Shown here in pieces: positions 22,458 to 33,575 of a DNA stretch of 64,000 bases; the stretch's first letter is position 1, and every line of letters begins with the position of its first letter. The stretch is from Hydrangea macrophylla (taxonomy: Eukaryota; Streptophyta; Magnoliopsida; Cornales; Hydrangeaceae). A program made the translations under genes and the position numbers. The stretch lies in the NCBI GenBank assembly GCA_033977485.1, contig CM066994.1, positions 29,338,637-29,402,636 of the forward strand, given 5' to 3'. The notes under the pieces were generated by a model. It did not search any database, was not told where the DNA came from, and was given only the letters and a program-made list of their open reading frames with translations.

Positions 22458-23005
22458 TGATGATGCCAAAAACTGGTAAAAGAACAAGAAGATGAAGACA
22501 ATGGGTTTGTATGTGGTTCGGCCCTGTTAATTAAGAGACCTACATCCACATGGTGTGTCGGAGCACTTGTACTAACAAATCACCGGCGGCCTTTGGTGAA
22601 CCAACAAGGTAGGCGGTACTACCAAAGACCGGCCGGGTATATGTGTATGAGTATTATGTATTGCAATTCTATGGAATAAGAATGCGATCCCCTTTTGAGG
22701 GTGAGGGGTCTCTTTTATAGATACAAGAGGCCACTCGTGCAAGGTAAGTCCACTGATTAGGAAGCCCAATCTAACTACGATTAATTGACACAAATCATGG
22801 GGGGTTTCCTAAGTGGATTAGGAAATAACTTGTGCTTTCCATTAGTCTTCTAGTTGAGATGGGAAACTGTCTGGATTCTTGCGGGGCAAGGCACGAGACG
22901 CGCCCGGGCTGCGCTTACCGTGCGATGAGCCTGTACCGTACGCTCGAGCTGTGGGCTCGGACCGGGCGGTCTTCGCCAAACAACCCGGGATGGTTGAGTA
23001 GCGAG
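22458..23005 (-). repeat. 5' LTR of the Tat element, truncated on its outer side
   Basis: It matches 12477-13025 over about 548 bp and then stops; the left LTR continues with different sequence. A TATAAAAG box on the minus strand lies at 22719-22712. Confidence 0.85.
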
Positions 23006-23660
23006 AGCAATGGCATGGGAGTGAGGTAGAGCGATAGGAGCCACAAAGATGAGAGACAAGGAGAAGAAGGCTGAGAAAAAGGGAAGGGAAAGAGAAAATG
23101 AAGAATAATACTATGCTTTTCAAATTCAAAATCAAATCTCCATATCAAATGATGTAGTACCAATTAAAATCTAGTAGGCGTATTGACAACTGTGGAGTCC
23201 ATTCAAAATCTTTCAATCAAAATTCAGTAAATTCAATATCACATTATTTAAAATAACAATCTAAGACTTAAATTTGAAAGACATAGCATTACACGACAAT
23301 GAATGGGGCAGAACTTTTCGACCTAGGTCCAGGTCCACAATTCTTCTTTAAAAACGATTAGCTTTTTTTTTTTTTTTAATAACCAAATAAAAAATAAAAA
23401 ATAAAAAAACGATGAACTAAAAGATGTTGATGTGACAAAAAAAATGAAAGTCAATCCTAGACGGACACGCAACTAACGAAAGCGCTTGGTAGATTCAGAC
23501 AGTTAACTGGGCCAACGGCCCACATTCGTCAAATCAGGATGCTTTTTCTAGTTCTAAACCAGCATCGTATAAAATGGTATCTAATAGCGGCTGTTGCACC
23601 GTCTGAGATTTCAAAAGAAATGATGCATTTTCCTCAATTTGTGCCTATCACACATTTACT
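23006..23660. other. Intergenic DNA without a supported gene
   Basis: Purine-rich near 23040-23100 and A-rich near 23390. No domain or repeat partner was recognised. Confidence 0.5.
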
Positions 23661-24372
23661 AAGGGTGCGTTTGATTATAATGTAAAAAATGGGTTGAAAA
23701 GAAAAATTTTCTATGAAATTATTTTACTTGAAATTTTTTCCATGGAAAAAATTTTTGGGACTGTTTGATTGCAATTATTTTCTGGCTAGAAAATCTAACA
23801 TTTACCGTGGAAAATCAAATTTTGTTGTTTGATTGTCACTATTTTTCAGTGTAAAATGGTCATTTTCTATGGAAAATAACTTTTTTATTGTTTGATTGTA
23901 ATAATTTTCCATGCAAAATCATTCAAAACTTAGCTGTTTTAAAGCAATTAACCTATGAATCACAAACAAACAGTCTAAAAATGATACAAATTCAAGCAAT
24001 TGAGAGAACTACTCATATCAATAGTCAATTTCACAAACGATTGTCTAATGTACTAAAAACCAAAGTTACATCAAAGTTCCATAAAAAAAAATAATAAATA
24101 AATAAAAAGTACTCATCAAAGTAAAAAGTCTCCATGATTGTTTTAAGAGTAATATTTGGGACACAACCTTCATACAACTTTCATACAACCTTCCCAAAAG
24201 ATGTGTCTATCTCTCTCCTGTGATGTCACTGGATCCCACAGTGACACAGGAAAGAGATAGACACATCTTTTGGAAAGGTTGTATGAAAGTTGTATGAAGA
24301 TTGTGCCCCAAGTATTACCCTTGTTTTAATGTACTAAAAACCAAAATTAATTTGCTGGATCACTTGGATGTG
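23661..24372. repeat. Dispersed repeat, inverted partner of 10.43-10.93 kb
   Basis: It starts TAAGGGTGCGTTTGATTATAA, the end type of a hAT-like MITE, and aligns in reverse complement with 10430-10932. The alignment is broken only by the MITE at 24147-24320. Confidence 0.8.
24147..24320. mobile_element. MULE-type MITE (174 bp) with 9-bp target duplication
   Basis: The ends GAGTAATATTTGGGACACAA and TTGTGCCCCAAGTATTACCC are inverted repeats that continue inward (CTTCATACAACTTTCATACA and its complement) to form an almost complete palindrome. TTGTTTTAA flanks both sides (24138-24146 and 24321-24329). The homologous site near 10480 has a single TTAAAACAA and no insert, proving the insertion. Confidence 0.92.
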
Positions 24373-24550
24373 CTTGAATGACTTGGTTGTGCTTCCTCCA
24401 TCTCATTTTCATCCTCCAAGCCGGCGGCATCCACCGAATTGTTGATATTGACTTCACTCACTGTGGGAAAGTCATTCCCCGTGACTGTCCGGTCTCTCGT
24501 TGCGTAGTCATTGTCAAAAATGATAATCAAGTCTTTCCCTTTATATTTCT
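24360..24550 (-). pseudogene. MYB/SANT-like protein fragment, partner of the 10.3 kb fragment
   Basis: On the minus strand a frame reads GKDLIIIFDNDYATRDRTV, then GNDFPTVSEVNINNS and EDENEMEEAQPSHSSTSK, ending at TGA (24362-24360). The pattern 'IFGKDRATG' is typical of plant MYB/SANT-like proteins. With the 10286-10453 piece it seems to come from the same gene type, with the segment between deleted here. Confidence 0.45.
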
Positions 24551-24570
24551 TGCATCCGGCTTATCCTAAA

Positions 24571-25737
24571 ACAACATTTAAAAAAAGAAAAAGAAAAAAA
24601 AATTTAAAATCAAGTTGAGTCATATAGCTAACTTTAAAGAGATGCTGAATAAGATTGTCATCCACTACATAGTACAAACATATTGATAACAATACAATAC
24701 ATGCAAACCATAAAGATAACAATAAAATACAAGCAAAGCATAATGATTACTCTATACTGGTCTAAACAACCGAGCAATAATTGTTGGTTTTTCTAGGACA
24801 TAAAAATGTATCTTGTATCAATTTTTATCCATGAAAACATAAATCTGATTCTAAATATAATAGTAATCATTAATTCCCCTAAAGTTACTAAATATATATG
24901 TTATATACATAGTGATATATAATGACATCTTCTATCGAACCAACTGTGAATTAATTTTTTAATTGTAAGCTAATGAAAGTAGTGTTCAAAGGGTATTGAG
25001 CATTGTTTTTTCCTAGGATTTCACTAACCCAAGCATCAATACGTGTAGCCTGCAAGTTATTAGAAATTTTTTTTCGAAAGATAATATTTGTTGATCAATA
25101 TCAATAGGCAATGGATCAAACACTCAGCTTGTATCCACCCTTACAGCCACACCCACTTGGACATATACCCCTTACAATCCAGTACACATTACACAAACAA
25201 AAACCACATACACAGCCACTTTCTTGAAGGCATAAATAAAAAACACCTAGCCTACACGCCCCATGACAATACACTCCAGACACTAATTGAGATTAGACTT
25301 ACCCAATAAACATCAAACAAATAAACAAGCAACTAAATATATGAAGGCATAAATTATTTTTGGTTGGATACTTGGATCCCTAAAGATTTTTGACCAAATC
25401 ATGTCAGTAAAAGCAGTAGTAGTAAAAGTAGCAGTAAATGAAAGGTAAGACAGCAGTAGCAAAAACATCCGAGGACAGCAGTAGCAAAAGTACTCATCAT
25501 TTCTGCCTCTCAGCCTAGGAAGCATCAGTGCGGATACGGGGACGCGAGTACGGGGATGCGAGTGCGGAGAGTTCTGTAATTTTTCCAAAATCACCAGTGC
25601 GCGTGCGACAGGGGTACTTAAACCCCCAAATCAGTTTTTGAATCTCTTCCTCTACCACATGGAAACCCTAAACCCCCAAATTACCAAATAAATCAAAAAT
25701 CAAGCAATGTCAAAGAGAAATCCCTAGAAAAACTAAT
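24571..25737. other. AT-rich intergenic DNA with a short GC-rich repeat
   Basis: No gene is supported. A degenerate GTGCGGATACGGGGACGCGA-type repeat (units of about 12 bp) lies at 25529-25570 and a CAGTAGTA/CAGTAGC-rich patch at 25405-25490. Confidence 0.5.
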
Positions 25738-25904
25738 TTGTATCTGTATATCTATATGTATATATATCAGAATGACAGAGAGAAACAGATTTGCATCTAT
25801 GTCTGTATCGGTATATCTATATATTTGTATATATATGTATCGGTATATCTATATATCTATATATCGGTATATGTATATCTATGCATCGGTATATCTGTGT
25901 GTGT

Positions 25905-25987
<83 letters not shown>

Positions 25988-25998
25988 TGTGTGTGTGT
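25738..25998. repeat. Compound microsatellite: TATC/TA, (GT)n, (GA)n, (GT)n
   Basis: Degenerate TATATC/TGTATC repeats (25738-25895) are followed by GT repeats (25896-25942), about 21 GA repeats (25943-25984) and seven GT repeats (25985-25998). Open frames here are translations of the repeat. Confidence 0.95.
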
Positions 25999-26075
25999 AC
26001 CGATTTGAGAGAGATGATCTCCATTTCTGAAACAGACCGCCAGAGTCGAGAGAGAGCTCAGGTCGATCGATGAGA

Positions 26076-26305
26076 CCCGTAAACATTTTCCATGGAAATC
26101 ATTTCTTTGGTGGGGGTAGGATTTTGTTTTCCACAAAAATGAGTGAAAAGGAGGGAAAATGATATCACGTGACTGATTTGGGGAAAATTTTTCCATAGAA
26201 ATTTTATGGAAAAATTTTCCCCAATCAAACACCATATTTTGGTGAAAAATTGGTTAGTAAAATGTTTTTCATGGAAAATAAGTGCAATCAAACGCATCCT
26301 AAAGG
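26076..26305. mobile_element. hAT-like MITE remnant, same class as the 10.6 and 23.7 kb repeats
   Basis: It ends GCAATCAAACGCATCCTAAAG, the same terminal phrase as at 10910-10930. The centre is a palindrome of GGGGAAAATTTTTCC and its complement around 26180-26225. The left end is less clear. Confidence 0.55.
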
Positions 26306-26734
26306 TTTTTTTTTTTGGGTAATCGGGGCCAGCTTACGCCCACTTCGACTAATCCTTCGAGGCTTTAGAATCGCCGAGTGAATTCTTCAGTGGCCACACT
26401 CCCCATAACTCGAACACTAAATCTCTTGAATAGTACACCCAAAAAATTTACCACTCGTAAAGGTTGCTTTGACACCTTTTATTATAATATATACTCCGTA
26501 CTATTTAAATAAATATACATACTATGTATAAAGGTATTTTTAATAATGAGAGAAAGGGAAGAAGATAGAGATAAGGATTGGGGAAACCAATATGATGCAT
26601 CCAAAAATAAAAATGAAAATTCTATGGTACTTTCAAGTACGTAGTTTAGAATGTATCATATGTCCTAATAATATTTTGGTACTAAAATGTTGTGATTGTA
26701 ATGCTAAAATGTAAATTTTTTTCGAAAATAGTGG

Positions 26735-26930
26735 TTTTCAAAATTAACAATGATACACCCATATCTTCAACCACACCTTCAATCACATCTATGCTTTAAA
26801 TGTATGTACCATGTGCTGTTTTATTTTTTCACACTTTTTTGCCTATCACTTACATAATACAGGGTCCATGCATTCAAAGCAAAATTGTGGTTGAATGTGT
26901 AATTAGAGATGTGAGTGCATCATTTTTGTA
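26735..26930. mobile_element. Palindromic MITE, copy 1 of 3
   Basis: ATACACCCATATCTTCAACCACA at the left pairs imperfectly with TGTGGTTGAATG...GTGAGTGCATC at the right. The centre has GCTTTAAATG, TTTTTCACACTTTTTTGC and ACAGGGTCCATGCATTCAAAG, shared with the next two elements. Confidence 0.7.
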
Positions 26931-26946
26931 TTAAAAAAGAGCACTA

Positions 26947-27112
26947 CTAGACCCACACAGTGAATCACACACTTTTTCACACACAGCTTTAAATGCTTTT
27001 ATCTTGTGTTGTTTGAATTTTTTTATACTTTTTTGTGCCCCACTTATACAGCACAGGGTACATGCATTTAAAACTGTGTGTGAAAAAAATGTGTGGTTTT
27101 CTGTGTGGGTCT
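26947..27112. mobile_element. Palindromic MITE, copy 2 of 3
   Basis: Its ends are a perfect 13-bp inverted repeat, CTAGACCCACACA and TGTGTGGGTCTAG, continuing inward as CACACACTTTTTCACACACAG and its complement. The centre is CTTGTGTTGTTTGAATTTTT and CACAGGGTACATGCATTTAA, as in copies 1 and 3. Confidence 0.8.
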
Positions 27113-27249
27113 AGCATTTTCCATTAAAAAAAAGAAGACTTTGACATCACTTTTTGATGCTAAAATATTGGAGTATAACTTTGTGTGAAATGTGATAAAT
27201 TTAAAAACTACTTTGTTATTGAAAAAATCAACTTAATTTTGAAACAATA

Positions 27250-27423
27250 ATGCCAAGTATACACACTTTTCTACACACTTTTTGACACACTATGATTTTA
27301 ATGCATAACTTTGTGTTGTTTGAATTTTTCACACTTTTCTGTGCACCACTCACACAACACAGGGTACATGCATTTAAAGCTGTGTGTCAAAAAGTGTATA
27401 GAAAAGTGTGTGAGTGTTATCCA
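27250..27423. mobile_element. Palindromic MITE, copy 3 of 3
   Basis: Inverted repeats of about 40 bp built on ACACACTTTTCTACACACTT and its complement enclose the same centre as copy 2, nearly base for base (TTTGTGTTGTTTGAATTTTT). Confidence 0.8.
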
Positions 27424-27429
27424 CAACCA

Positions 27430-27923
27430 GTGAACCACTACAAATTTCACTCCTTGCACCATTGTGTTCGTATCAGTTTGGTCCCTCAAGACTTTCAAAT
27501 ATAATCAATTTGGTCCTTTGATATTTAAATTGTTCCAATATCATCCTTCGGCCAACCAATCGTCTAAGAAATCACAAGGAAATTGTCTTATTTGTTTCTA
27601 ACACGAAATGGACAGAGAGGCAATTCAGCTGTTCCTATATGGAATAGGGATCTGGGTGTATTTTTCAAATTGTTTATGTTATGCTTGCAACTTGCAAGGC
27701 AAAAAAATGGAGTAGTAATTTTTTGTTTGTGGCGGTTTCTACGAACGTCTTCTTTTGAATTTTTAATTCCCACCCATATATACATAGTCAGACATATGTA
27801 TATATATATTTATATATAGAGATATATATATATATACATTATAAGCACCCAGTTGGATACAAAGTCAACACCTCGAGTTGTCAAGCAATTCTTTCACGAG
27901 TGAAGAGCAGGAAGGAAAACAAG
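27430..27923 (+). promoter_or_regulatory. 5' flank and leader of the first CNL gene
   Basis: The segment is homologous to the 5' flank of the second CNL (52466-53615): ACTACAAATTTCACTCC, TTGTTCCAATATCATCCTTC and CTTCTTTTGAATTTTTAAT are shared in order. A TATA-rich tract lies at 27795-27838. AGTCAA at 27863-27868 is a W-box core (TTGACT) on the other strand; such boxes bind WRKY factors. No start site is proven. Confidence 0.55.
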
Positions 27924-30900
27924 ATGGTTGTAGATCTCCTCAGTGTTGTTGCAAAAACAATATTAAGCAAGGTACTTTCACTTGCTTATGAAGAAGTCAC
28001 TTATGTGTGCGGCCTTCAGGAGAAGCTCCAACAGTTGGGTACAAAGTTAGAGATGATTCAAGCATTGTTATCTGATGCTGAAATCAAGCAAGTAAGACTC
28101 AACTCTGTCCAACTTTGGCTCAAAAAACTCAAAGCTGCAGCTTCTGAAGCTGATGATTTGCTAGATGAGATTGCTTATGAAGTTCTTCGACAGAAAGTAG
28201 AGATACAAGATCTGATGGTCAATAAGGTACTCGACTTCTTCTCCCCCTCTAATAAACTTGCATTTTCAATCAAGATGGCTGCTAAGATTAAGAAAATCAA
28301 TTTGTTGTTCGATGAAATTTACAAAGAAGCAACTGAGATTGGACTTACGCCAGTGGAGTTGATAAATGCCACAGTCGAACTTAGAGAAATCCGGCAGACT
28401 CACCCCTTCCTAGATGATTCAGAAATAGTGGGTAGGGACGCTGACAAGTCAAATTTAGTGGACATATTAATTAGTTCAAACAATGAAAAAGATTTGTCAG
28501 TTATTGCCATTGTGGGAATGGCCGGTCAAGGAAAGACAACCCTTGCTCAGCTAGTTTACCAAGACAATAAGGTAGTGACATATTTTGATCATAGAATGTG
28601 GGTTTGTGTATCTGATGACTTTGATGTCAAAAGGATTTTACACGAGATACTACAATCTCTAACCAAAACAGATTCTAACATGTCCAATGTGGAAGCAATC
28701 ATAAGAAAGATTCAAGAAAGTGTAAGCGGAAAAAGATTTTTTCTGGTACTCGATGATGTGTGGAATGAAAATGAATCAAAATGGGAATTCATGAGAAATT
28801 CATTGCTGGGAATTGGTGGTTCTAGGGGAAGCAAAGTTTTGGTTACTACCCGTAGCGATGCGGTGGCATTAACAATGCAAAGATCTATTACTCATCACCT
28901 GGTAGGACTGTCTAATGATGATAGTTGGACAATTTTCAAGCGAAGAGCATTCGCCGATGGAGGAGCAAAAGAGACACCAAATTTAGTGGCCATAGGTAGA
29001 AGGATTTTAAAAAGGTGTGGTGGTGTGCCACTGGCAGTAAATGCACTGGGAGGATTATTGAACTCTAAGAAGAGTGAAAATGAGTGGTTGTCAATCGAAA
29101 ACAGTGAAATTTGGGATTCAACGAAAGATAAAAACGAAGTCTTGAGCACCTTAAGGCTGAGTTATGAGCATTTACCATTAGCGTCACTAAAACTATGTTT
29201 TGCATATAGCTCCATCTTGCCGAAGAATTCTGTTATTGAAAAGGATAATATAGTTCAACTTTGGATGGCTCAAGGATTTCTTCATCAGCCCTCTGAAGGA
29301 AGTCATGTGCTGATGGAGGATATAGGCAATTACTATTTCGACATTTTGTTGAGGAACTGCTTATTGCAAGATGCTGTAAAGGATGACCATGATGATATTA
29401 CAAGTTGCAAGATGCATGATCTTGTTCATGACCTTGCACTGAATACCTCAAAGAATTATTGCTTAACTCTGAATGATCATGAGGTGATTGATATTCCAGA
29501 GGTTCAACATTTATCGTGTATATCTACCAAAGAAAATATGCCCTTGAATCCAAAAGGAAGAGTTCAAAGATTGCGCACGTTATATTCAATGGGCGATGTC
29601 CTTGGGAACAAGTTAACGAACTTCAAAAGCTTGCGTGCTTTAATCTTGACTAGCTTTCGTATTGAAGAATTACCATGTTCAGTAAGCCAATTGAGACACT
29701 TAAGATATCTTGACATCTCAAGGACTAATATTAGAAAGCTACCAGATTCTATTACAAAACTTTATAATTTGCAAACTTTGAGGCTCTTTAATTGCCAATA
29801 TTTGAACGAGCTTCGAAAGAATTTTGGGAACTTGATTAGTTTGAGACATTTCTATATCAAAGATACAAAATTCAACATGCCCTGCTTGGTGGGGATAGGG
29901 AAGTTGACTAGCCTTCAAACATTACCTTTCTTTGTTGTGAGTCAAGATAGGGGATGTCAAATTGAAGAGTTGGGGGGATTAAGTAACCTTAAAGGTAAAT
30001 TAAGGATTTTTGGCCTTGAGCATGTCAGAAACATGGAAGAAGCCAAGAAAGCAAATTTATCTAGAAAGTCAAATATTCATACTTTGGAATTTCATTGGGG
30101 AAACGAAAAAAGGGAAGAGCCCAACAAAGAAATCTTGGAAGGTCTAGAACCTCCCTCGAACTTGAAAGATTTAACTATTACAAACTTTGAGGGTGAGAGA
30201 TTTGCACCATGGATGATGAGTGCAAGTCCTACAATGATCATAAATAATTTGGTGAGGATCAAACTAGAGAACTGCTTTAGATGCAAAGAAATCCCAGTAC
30301 TAGGGCATCTTCCCCATCTTAAATTCATTAAGATAAACGGTATGGATAGTGTTGAATGTATTGGTTGTGAGTTCTATGGTCACATTAGTGATGACGGTGG
30401 GCCTAATACTTGTAGCAGTAGTAGTAATGCTGGAGACAGTGAGTCGGCAATAGTAGTGTTTCCGGTATTGAAAGAACTCACTCTTGGAGATATGGAAAAC
30501 CTGGTTGAATGGTTGGAAGTACCAAGACCACTGTCAGCTGGGATGGTGTTTCCTTCCCTTGAGAATTTGGTAATTTCAGATTGCCCCAATTTGATTGCTG
30601 CTCCAAGTCATTTTCCATCCATTAAGTCTTTAGAGATCAAAGGGATCAAGAATAGCCTGGCATTAGCACAGATATGCAGCAACCTGACTGCTCTAACATC
30701 CCTGTTTATAGAACTTGTGTCGGGATCAGGGGTCAGTTCTGTAGTGGAAAAATTGCTAAGAAACAATCAATTACTGGGGCATTTGAATATTGGAAGGTGT
30801 GATGGGTTGACATATCTGCCTAATGGTCTGAACAACCTTGTGGCTCTCCAAACTATAAAGGTTTGGGGGTGCAATAATCTAACATCTCTGGCAGATATAA

Positions 30901-31736
30901 TAACAGGCAGCGGGAGTTTCACATCTCTTGTGGAGATTGTTATTGAGGATTGTGAGAAGTTGACTTGTTTACCAAGCTCACTACAAAACCTTGTGGCACT
31001 TGAGAAATTGTTTGTAGAAAAATGCCCAAATCTAAGGGTGATTCCAGATATACACGGCCTCACATCTCTACGGCAGTTGTATATTATGGATTGTGAGAAT
31101 TTGATTGATTTACCAAGTGGGCTAGAAGTCTGCAATCTCGAGACCTTGGAAATTAGGTCATGCCCTAGGCTGAGTTCTGGTCCAAATTTGGGGGAATTGA
31201 AACGTACTCTTTGGTCATTGACACGTGTTGCTTGTGGAAGATTAACGGCTTGCTGGCCAAAGGAGCTGCACCTCCTAACCGGCCTTCGAGATTTGGGGAT
31301 AGGTGGGTTCTCTGAGGAGCTTGACTTATTCCCCTGGCCCGATGCTGCAGAGAGTTCCACGCAACACCTACTTGTCTCCCTAGACACTTTAAAATTATAC
31401 GGGTGGCCAAAGCTCAAGTTTCTGCCTGAGCAACTCCAGCTCCTCACTGCCTTGAATGATCTGCGCATATGCCAGTTTGATGGGTTGGAAGATCTGCCAG
31501 AGTGGCTTGGTAACCTTTCATCGCTTCAATCTCTGTTGCTTTGGAGTTGCGATAAGCTTATGAGCCTGCCACGAGTGGAAGCAATGCGACGCCTCACCAA
31601 ATTACATTCGTTGTATATATTCGGATGTCCCCTTTTGGAGGAAAGATGCACCAAGGGAAGCGGGCCAGAGTGGCATAAGATTGCTCATATTCCTCAAATC
31701 GTGATAGAAGGGGAGATGATTCAATCTCAAAGCTAA
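27924..31736 (+). CDS. CC-NBS-LRR disease-resistance protein (RGA-like), intact
   Basis: A single uninterrupted frame of 1270 residues, a usual length for the family. The start chosen is ATG 27924 ([10 protein letters not shown]), which matches the start of the paralogue at 53616; the frame is open 8 codons further up without an ATG. Order: N-terminal Rx-type coiled coil (about 1-150) with the EDVID-like [11 protein letters not shown] at 73-83; NB-ARC with P-loop GMAGQGKTT 198-206, [15 protein letters not shown], kinase-2 LVLDDVW 274-280, RNBS-B VLVTTR, GLPL CGGVPLA 365-371, [15 protein letters not shown] and MHD 497-499; then leucine-rich repeats to near the C-terminus ([20 protein letters not shown] is typical). 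The family works as intracellular receptors that bind ADP/ATP and trigger immune responses after effector sensing. Its ligand cannot be inferred. The second P-loop Gly is Ala (GMAG against GMGG), also in the paralogue, so probably tolerated. Confidence 0.97.
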   Translation: MVVDLLSVVAKTILSKVLSLAYEEVTYVCGLQEKLQQLGTKLEMIQALLSDAEIKQVRLNSVQLWLKKLKAAASEADDLLDEIAYEVLRQKVEIQDLMVNKVLDFFSPSNKLAFSIKMAAKIKKINLLFDEIYKEATEIGLTPVELINATVELREIRQTHPFLDDSEIVGRDADKSNLVDILISSNNEKDLSVIAIVGMAGQGKTTLAQLVYQDNKVVTYFDHRMWVCVSDDFDVKRILHEILQSLTKTDSNMSNVEAIIRKIQESVSGKRFFLVLDDVWNENESKWEFMRNSLLGIGGSRGSKVLVTTRSDAVALTMQRSITHHLVGLSNDDSWTIFKRRAFADGGAKETPNLVAIGRRILKRCGGVPLAVNALGGLLNSKKSENEWLSIENSEIWDSTKDKNEVLSTLRLSYEHLPLASLKLCFAYSSILPKNSVIEKDNIVQLWMAQGFLHQPSEGSHVLMEDIGNYYFDILLRNCLLQDAVKDDHDDITSCKMHDLVHDLALNTSKNYCLTLNDHEVIDIPEVQHLSCISTKENMPLNPKGRVQRLRTLYSMGDVLGNKLTNFKSLRALILTSFRIEELPCSVSQLRHLRYLDISRTNIRKLPDSITKLYNLQTLRLFNCQYLNELRKNFGNLISLRHFYIKDTKFNMPCLVGIGKLTSLQTLPFFVVSQDRGCQIEELGGLSNLKGKLRIFGLEHVRNMEEAKKANLSRKSNIHTLEFHWGNEKREEPNKEILEGLEPPSNLKDLTITNFEGERFAPWMMSASPTMIINNLVRIKLENCFRCKEIPVLGHLPHLKFIKINGMDSVECIGCEFYGHISDDGGPNTCSSSSNAGDSESAIVVFPVLKELTLGDMENLVEWLEVPRPLSAGMVFPSLENLVISDCPNLIAAPSHFPSIKSLEIKGIKNSLALAQICSNLTALTSLFIELVSGSGVSSVVEKLLRNNQLLGHLNIGRCDGLTYLPNGLNNLVALQTIKVWGCNNLTSLADIITGSGSFTSLVEIVIEDCEKLTCLPSSLQNLVALEKLFVEKCPNLRVIPDIHGLTSLRQLYIMDCENLIDLPSGLEVCNLETLEIRSCPRLSSGPNLGELKRTLWSLTRVACGRLTACWPKELHLLTGLRDLGIGGFSEELDLFPWPDAAESSTQHLLVSLDTLKLYGWPKLKFLPEQLQLLTALNDLRICQFDGLEDLPEWLGNLSSLQSLLLWSCDKLMSLPRVEAMRRLTKLHSLYIFGCPLLEERCTKGSGPEWHKIAHIPQIVIEGEMIQSQS

Positions 31737-32418
31737 AATTTCTTTAAATTCTGTAAGTCATACTCTGTTTTTCTTCTTTGGAATCATCAACTCTTTGCAT
31801 GATTTATTCTCTCATCTCGCCTCACTTATCCTAAGAATGATCTATTTGACTCTCTTTATTGTTAATTTTTTTTCTCTCTTTTGCTTTTACCAAAATATTG
31901 TCATGGGCTTAGATACAAAATACACCCCTGAATTTTTGTCCCTGTCTCACCTTAGCCCTTGTAGTTTCAATTGTGAGTAAATTCTGTCAACTTTTCTCAC
32001 AAAATTTGACCTTTGGACGACATTGATTCTATTTAAAAAACTTCAGGGACTAAGTTGATACATTTGACAACACCAATCTCTCCACACGCTTTTGTTTGCA
32101 AAGTCTGAAATTAATGAATTGAGCTAGTTTTCCAAGCCACCCACTTTCACAAATCCACCTAAAACCAAATATGCGTTTATAGTAGTTCTTGTGCTTTATT
32201 TTTGGTTTTGTTACTTTCTGAAACTATCAGAGGTTCTTGAATTAGTTTCTTATTGATGTAAATCATTGTGGTAGAACTTCATTATGTGATTCCTCCATGG
32301 GGAAAACAAGTGAGATGGTTTTTTTTTTTTTTTATTTAGTCATTTTAGTGCTACTTTTAATTGTCTTTTGGTTGTTTTTTTTTTTTTTCCAAAATATGCT
32401 TATGGAAAAACAAGTATA

Positions 32419-32692
32419 CTTAGGGTGTGTTTGACAACCTAATTAAGTAGTGAAAATGAACATTTTCAGCACTTATTCTTTTCAGTGCGTTTGATAATGC
32501 ACCACTTAATTGAAAAGGCAGTGAAAAATCCACTGAAAACTTTAAGTGAAAATTTTCTACTGAAAATAATCACTGAATGCATTTTATTTTAGTTCTTGAA
32601 ACACTGTTTTCAGTGTTGCAACTACAAATCACTTATAATTTTCAGTACTTAAATTCAGCACTTAATTTTCAGTTTTATCAACCGGACCCTTA
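32419..32692. mobile_element. hAT-like MITE present only in unit 1
   Basis: It begins TTAGGGTGTGTTTGACAACC and ends ATCAACCGGACCCTTAG, with repeated TTTTCAGTG/CACTGAAAA phrases inside. The equivalent place in unit 3 (about 61470) reads ACCTTAATGTTTATAAT without the insert. Target duplication length is unclear. Confidence 0.7.
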
Positions 32693-33284
32693 GTGTTTAT
32701 AATGCTGAAGTTATTATTGGGGGCAGAAGCAAACCATGTGCATGCATTGTTTGCTAGAATAAATTAGGAATCAACTTTAAAATATAGGAGAACTTAAGTT
32801 GGTTTAGCTTTAAGTTTGCAAGGTCTTGTCACGGGTAGACAGCAATTTCATGGTCACAGACATAGTATGATCTGAAATGGTTGAATATTGCTATATAATT
32901 CTGTATGGAGCAGTGTAAAAATGGATTCCATTATGTTGTGCTTTGTCAGGCTTTGTTTTTAGAACTATGCTTTATGAGTGTATCTATTAGTTGTAGAAAT
33001 GCCAAAAATTTGTCACAATTTTTATAGCCAGTTTTGGTTCCCTTTAATTTTTTTGAGTTAGTCTCTTTCTGTTTTTTAATGGTAATAATACATATTATTT
33101 CGCACAAGGATTGTTTTTCAACTGCCTAAATATTTATATTTAAGATTTTTTGAGGTATTTCTTTTTGTTGGGTTACTAGAGAATTGTTTAAATTGAATGC
33201 GATGAATGCTTATGCATTTTAATGTCAAACACCCATTCAATATTGTCTACGTTTGTTTTTTTTTTTTTTTTTTTTTTTATTAAT

Positions 33285-33575
33285 AAAGGGTGGTGTTTGG
33301 AGAGTTCATCTATTAGATGGTACTGTTGGGGAGTTCCGTTGAAGGAATTGTTTCAAAGAGATGCAGTTGGGACAATGGTGGCAAGGTATGCAATCCTTTT
33401 TAGCAAGCATCATCCATACGTGGTACAGTTCTTCTCACATGTTTTGTTTTGTGTTGTTAGTTACTTGAGGCAACGGATTCTTTCGTTGTTGTGGAGAGGT
33501 CATATTATTGCTGTTTTTACTGAATGAGGTGGGCAAGAACAGGGAGACAAATTACTTGGTATGATATTGAATATC
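33285..33575 (+). other. Exon-like blocks of unknown origin, copy 1
   Basis: A T-rich tract is followed by a block ending GTGGCAAG/GTATGC (33285-33386), then, after GTGTTGTTAG, a block of about 95 bp ending CTTG/GTATGA (33461-33560). Both have AG/GT borders like exons. The same two blocks recur at 38217-38317 and 39470-39570. One frame of copy 2 reads LLKALDSFVVVERGHIIAVS, then TECRGQGQGDKLLG; in this copy a stop interrupts the same frame. I do not recognise the family. Confidence 0.35.

Larger units (their letters stand above)
12477..23005 (-). mobile_element. Tat-type Ty3/gypsy LTR retrotransposon
   Basis: Two copies of one LTR are present, at 12477-13025 (continuing inwards) and 22458-23005. 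By hand count about 40 of about 548 aligned positions differ, mostly transitions. On the minus strand, from right to left, lie LTR, primer-binding site, gag, protease, reverse transcriptase, RNase H, zinc-binding domain, integrase and a long spacer carrying an opposite-strand ORF. This order, and the antisense ORF before the 3' LTR, are known for the Tat/Ogre lineage. Frameshifts and stops in every domain make it defective. The right LTR ends abruptly at about 23005 while its left partner continues, so the right end is truncated and no target duplication was found. Confidence 0.9.

Noticed and set aside
22842..23163. Minus-strand open frames across the outer end of the right Tat LTR
   Set aside because: They cross the LTR border into unrelated DNA and have no recognisable domain.
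25738..26030. Several open frames over the compound microsatellite, and at 3650-3889
   Set aside because: They are translations of simple repeats.
27900..27923. Earlier start for the first CNL
   Set aside because: The frame is open but begins with GTG, not ATG; ATG 27924 matches the paralogue.
30767..31468. Long minus-strand open frames inside the LRR regions (also 35486-36295 and 56444-57124)
   Set aside because: They mirror the repeated codon pattern of the LRR in all three copies and show no domain. Conservation follows from the sense strand.
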